A stretch of 64,000 nt of DNA from Manihot esculenta (Eukaryota > Streptophyta > Magnoliopsida > Malpighiales > Euphorbiaceae), in contig NC_035176.2 of assembly GCF_001659605.2 (NCBI RefSeq), positions 33,536,716 to 33,600,715 of the forward strand. The letters run 5' to 3'. The notes beneath the pieces were generated by a model that had not been told where the DNA came from, searched no databases, and saw only the letters and a program-made list of their open reading frames with translations. This document shows positions 61,121-64,000 of this stretch, piece by piece. Numbering within the stretch: position 1 is the stretch's first letter; each line of letters opens with the position of its first letter. Both the position numbers and the translations under genes were made by a program.

Positions 61121-61250
61121 ACTTTAAGATTTTAATATCCTAGATTGAGTAAATGGTTAAAGTGCAGGGTTTTCGATCTGACACAAACGAGAGCACAACA
61201 AAAAAATAAGAGAAAAAGGTGCTCATTGACCCTTTATAAATTTTTCCAAG
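59114..61250. other. Intergenic DNA right of the OXS3-like gene
   Basis: The OXS3-like 3' UTR is expected in the first 150-200 bp. The rest is AT-rich with homopolymers and a long TA repeat. No gene or transposon is recognised. Confidence 0.55.
61073..61118. repeat. (TA)n microsatellite, about 46 bp
   Basis: The longest uninterrupted TA run in the window. Confidence 0.95.
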
Positions 61251-61812
61251 GTTCATATTGTTTTAATTAAATCTTTATAGTATTAAATAGAAACAAACCA
61301 TGCCTATTTACAAAGCATATCGAGCATGGAACTAGGGATCACCCAAAAATATGGCATAATGCTTAAATTTAATGATCGAGGAATCCTTTCGTGCACTAAA
61401 TCACCTCTCTTCTTTTTTTTTTTTTTTTGTTGAAAAAAAAAAGAATAAAAAATGAAAAATAGAAAACAAAGAAAACTAGAAAAGCCGCAATTTAGCCATT
61501 GTTCAGCATCTTTAACTATGGAAATATGGCTCCAGAATACAACAATGCCGCTTCCAGATAGCACTACTCCAAACCCCCCTCCCTCTCTCTCCTCTAGGTA
61601 CAAACAAAGAGAACAAAAAAGGTAAGAGGATCTTTCTCATCCAGTCCTGAGTTACCTGCATTAGCTCATGATTATAACATTCAGGAAAAAAGTTTTTTAA
61701 CTTACCAAGTTGCCGATCTAGAGGAGCAAAGAAGACAACCGATGTTGCCGAAAGCAATCCAATAACTGAAACCACTACCAGAGAATGACAGCAATACGTT
61801 CATGGCCCGACA
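61251..61812 (-). other. Likely 3' UTR of the beta-COP gene
   Basis: This lies directly downstream of the beta-COP stop on the minus strand. AACTTG followed by GTAAGTT at about 61707 on the minus strand resembles a donor, so the 3' UTR may be spliced. The end is not defined. Confidence 0.4.
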
Positions 61813-64000
61813 TCAACTGCCTCCCTTCTGCTTGAGAGTGATCTTATCCCCCAGGCTGAGTGCAATTCCTTGGGTCTTGCTCCTTATCCTGATGTATCCA
61901 CTTAGCTTTCCATCTGCCTGTTTCTCAATGCTTACATTTACCAGAGCATCCTCCCCAAACACACTTTTAGCATACAAGTTAGCAGCCAGAAATCCACATT
62001 CACCATCTAGTGCAGATCTGAAAAATCAACCACAAACTTACTTTACCACTGACAATCTTAAAAAACTACACTCTTCTCAATATTATTCAAAGACTGCACA
62101 CGCAATGAGTTACTGAAACTAGTTACAGTACAATGAGACACTTACAGAGCAGTGAGACACCTCATGTTGGTTGACTTAATAATATGATCAAGGAATTCCT
62201 TCTCATTTTGAATTGATGTATTAACTGCAACCTGAAATGCATTTGCAAACAAAAATTAAAAACTAAATGCCCAAATGCAGAAGAGAATACCATAGAAACT
62301 AAAAGCAAAATAAGGAATAGTTTACCAGCACAGTTCAAGCAAACGGACAAAGGTAGTCAACATATCAAAATGAACAGAAGAAAGAGATAACCGCATGATT
62401 CTCACTAATATAACACACTAGTTTGGTGGTGGCATGGTGCCACCTGCAGAACATGCAAAGGATTATACCACACAAAAAGCACCCTTTGCATGATAACAGA
62501 AATTTGCAGGTCTTCTTTTTTTGAAAAAGTCAAAAGCAAAGTGTGGCAATGAAAAGTATATAAAAGTGATAGGAAATTCAAAAGCTACCTTGTTTTCCCA
62601 TTCAAACTCCGCCCACATTGTTCTAAAAGCCGCATCTGTACAAACCGCAGGAGAGATATAGTCCATAATATCGATGTGAATGTCATTAAGCACAACCACT
62701 GTCCGCTCAAGCACATTTGATGTCTCATAAACTATGTTCCCAAAAATGACACCAGTCTCAGTTGAAGACACCTTGATATTGGCTTTTATTTGTTTACTTG
62801 ATTCAGGAGCAAGTGTATAATTCTGTGGACGCTCAACAAGTTTAAGATCACCCATTGTTGCCAACTCCAAGCACAAATTCTGAAGAGTTTCCTTTGTCCG
62901 GTTGATAACTGTAACATCAAGTACAATATCGTAATGATGGACTGTTACATAAGCCTCAGCATAGACAGGGTCGCTAAATCCAGTGAGTTGAAGGATGCGG
63001 TTAAGCTTATTTGCATCATCCCCATCCTTGATAAACTCTCCAGTAGCACGTTTTAAATCATCTTGAACTTCATCTTCCAACTCCAGCTGACTCATGCCCT
63101 GAAGTTTAATTAAGTCAGTAATGCATCATGTGATTATTAAATGAGTAACCTATAAATCATCAACCAGTCAGGAATCAAATGATGACTCAAATAGTCTAAT
63201 AAATCAGAAGCTCAAAAGGATTAATAGAAAAAAAAAATAATTAGACTGCTCACAACATATTCCACAAAATATAAAAAGCATATACATACAAGTTTAAGCA
63301 CATCATTTTCTCTCTATCCCTCTCCTTTTTTTTCTCAAGGAAGATGGTGGGGGTGGGGGGATAACATAGCACTCCAGAAAAGAATGCCACCTTTGCATAA
63401 CAAACTAATAGTGATAGTCTAGCAGCTTGTAAATTGTAATAGGAAATAATACAAATTAAACCTAAAAATATCAACAGACATCTTACCTTCCTGCTCTTCA
63501 AATGGTAGAAATCAATCAGATCATCTGGTTGTGCATGAGAAACCTGAGCTTTTGCCTTTAATTCCTCAGTTTCCCTCAACTGTTTTTCTGAAAGCATTTT
63601 TACAAAACTCTGACGGCAAGACTGCAACCATATTTTTCTGATGTCATCACCAGTATCGCACAGTAATCTTATACAGAGGAGGATCCTATCATAAGAATCA
63701 TTATCAATTGGGTGTGGCAAAACTGAAGATTGTCCTAACTGTAGCATAGAAACCATGATCAACAATGCCTGTGAGGATGTCTTGTTCACCTCAATTTTAG
63801 AAGGCTGCACCTCTTCCAATCGCAAAACAAGCTTTGTCAGAGTGCATGCCACAACTGCTCCAAGGAAAAAATCACCAGTAAGGAGAAGGGATCTCAGATT
63901 CCCTGAAGCCAGCGTCCCCTGAACAATGGTAGGAGGAGAAAATGCAGTTTCAGAGGCAGCACTCTGAGTAGCATATGTCCCATCAGCAAGAACAGCTGGT
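61813..64000 (-). CDS. Coatomer subunit beta (beta-COP), C-terminal part, 5' end outside the window
   Basis: Four exons (64000-63487 open at the edge, 63098-62589, 62231-62146, 62017-61813) join in frame to about 437 residues. This is roughly the last half of the approximately 950-residue protein. Beta-COP is a core subunit of the COPI coat that buds retrograde vesicles from the Golgi to the ER. Diagnostic blocks are [78 protein letters not shown] and the C-terminal appendage [20 protein letters not shown] with [20 protein letters not shown]. The stop follows GGS. Exon phases are 1/0/0/2 as expected for an intact gene. No frameshift is seen in the visible part. Confidence 0.96.

Noticed and set aside
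61150..61200. Possible tRNA-like segment (GTAAATGGTTAAAGTGCAGG)
   Set aside because: No acceptor stem or complete cloverleaf can be drawn from the flanks.
5520..63098. Functional cluster of trafficking genes (coiled-coil tether, EXO70, beta-COP)
   Set aside because: The genes are on different strands, far apart and separated by unrelated genes and transposons; conserved gene order explains their linkage better.

Overview
The window is nuclear DNA of a flowering plant, very probably a eudicot. Genes are sparse and intron-containing, intergenic DNA is strongly AT-rich, and about a quarter of the window is transposable elements. I recognise seven host loci: a sarcosine/pipecolate oxidase-like flavoenzyme (+), a giant Golgi-type coiled-coil protein with a C-terminal membrane tail (-), a WRKY11/17-type transcription factor (+), an EXO70 exocyst subunit of the intronless G-like type (+), a frameshifted LRR receptor kinase pseudogene (-), an OXS3-like acidic stress protein (+), and the 3' part of a coatomer beta-subunit gene (-) that runs off the right edge. 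Exon structures were built by hand. Every junction given keeps the reading frame and uses GT/AG borders.

Layout: 1-16.4 kb holds the oxidase and the 8-exon, 2766-codon coiled-coil gene, convergent with each other. 16.4-23.5 kb is AT-rich DNA with microsatellites and one tandem duplication. 23.5-25.2 kb is the three-exon WRKY gene. 25.8-35.9 kb is an old minus-strand LTR retrotransposon split by two large solo LTRs. 38.1-40.2 kb is EXO70. 41.8-45.0 kb is the receptor kinase pseudogene. 46.2-55.8 kb is one 5'-truncated LINE that has been hit by a terminal-inverted-repeat element and by a second LTR element of the same family as the 25.8-35.9 kb one; that LTR element in turn carries a solo LTR inside its own left LTR. 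58.2-59.1 kb is the OXS3-like gene and 61.8-64.0 kb is beta-COP.

The gene content agrees with one ancestral segment that I remember as two duplicated Arabidopsis segments (around At4g31480-At4g31570 and At2g24550-At2g24580). This supports the orthology calls but comes from memory of locus numbers. Beta-COP, EXO70 and the coiled-coil protein all act in membrane trafficking; I treat their proximity as inherited gene order, not as an operon-like unit.

The most informative non-genic content is the nested transposon stack, with target-site duplications at several levels, and a pair of oppositely oriented copies of an LTR element without recognisable gag-pol. Both copies carry the same 160-bp segment bounded by splice-like sequences. 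I found no rRNA, no convincing tRNA, no CRISPR and no organellar DNA.
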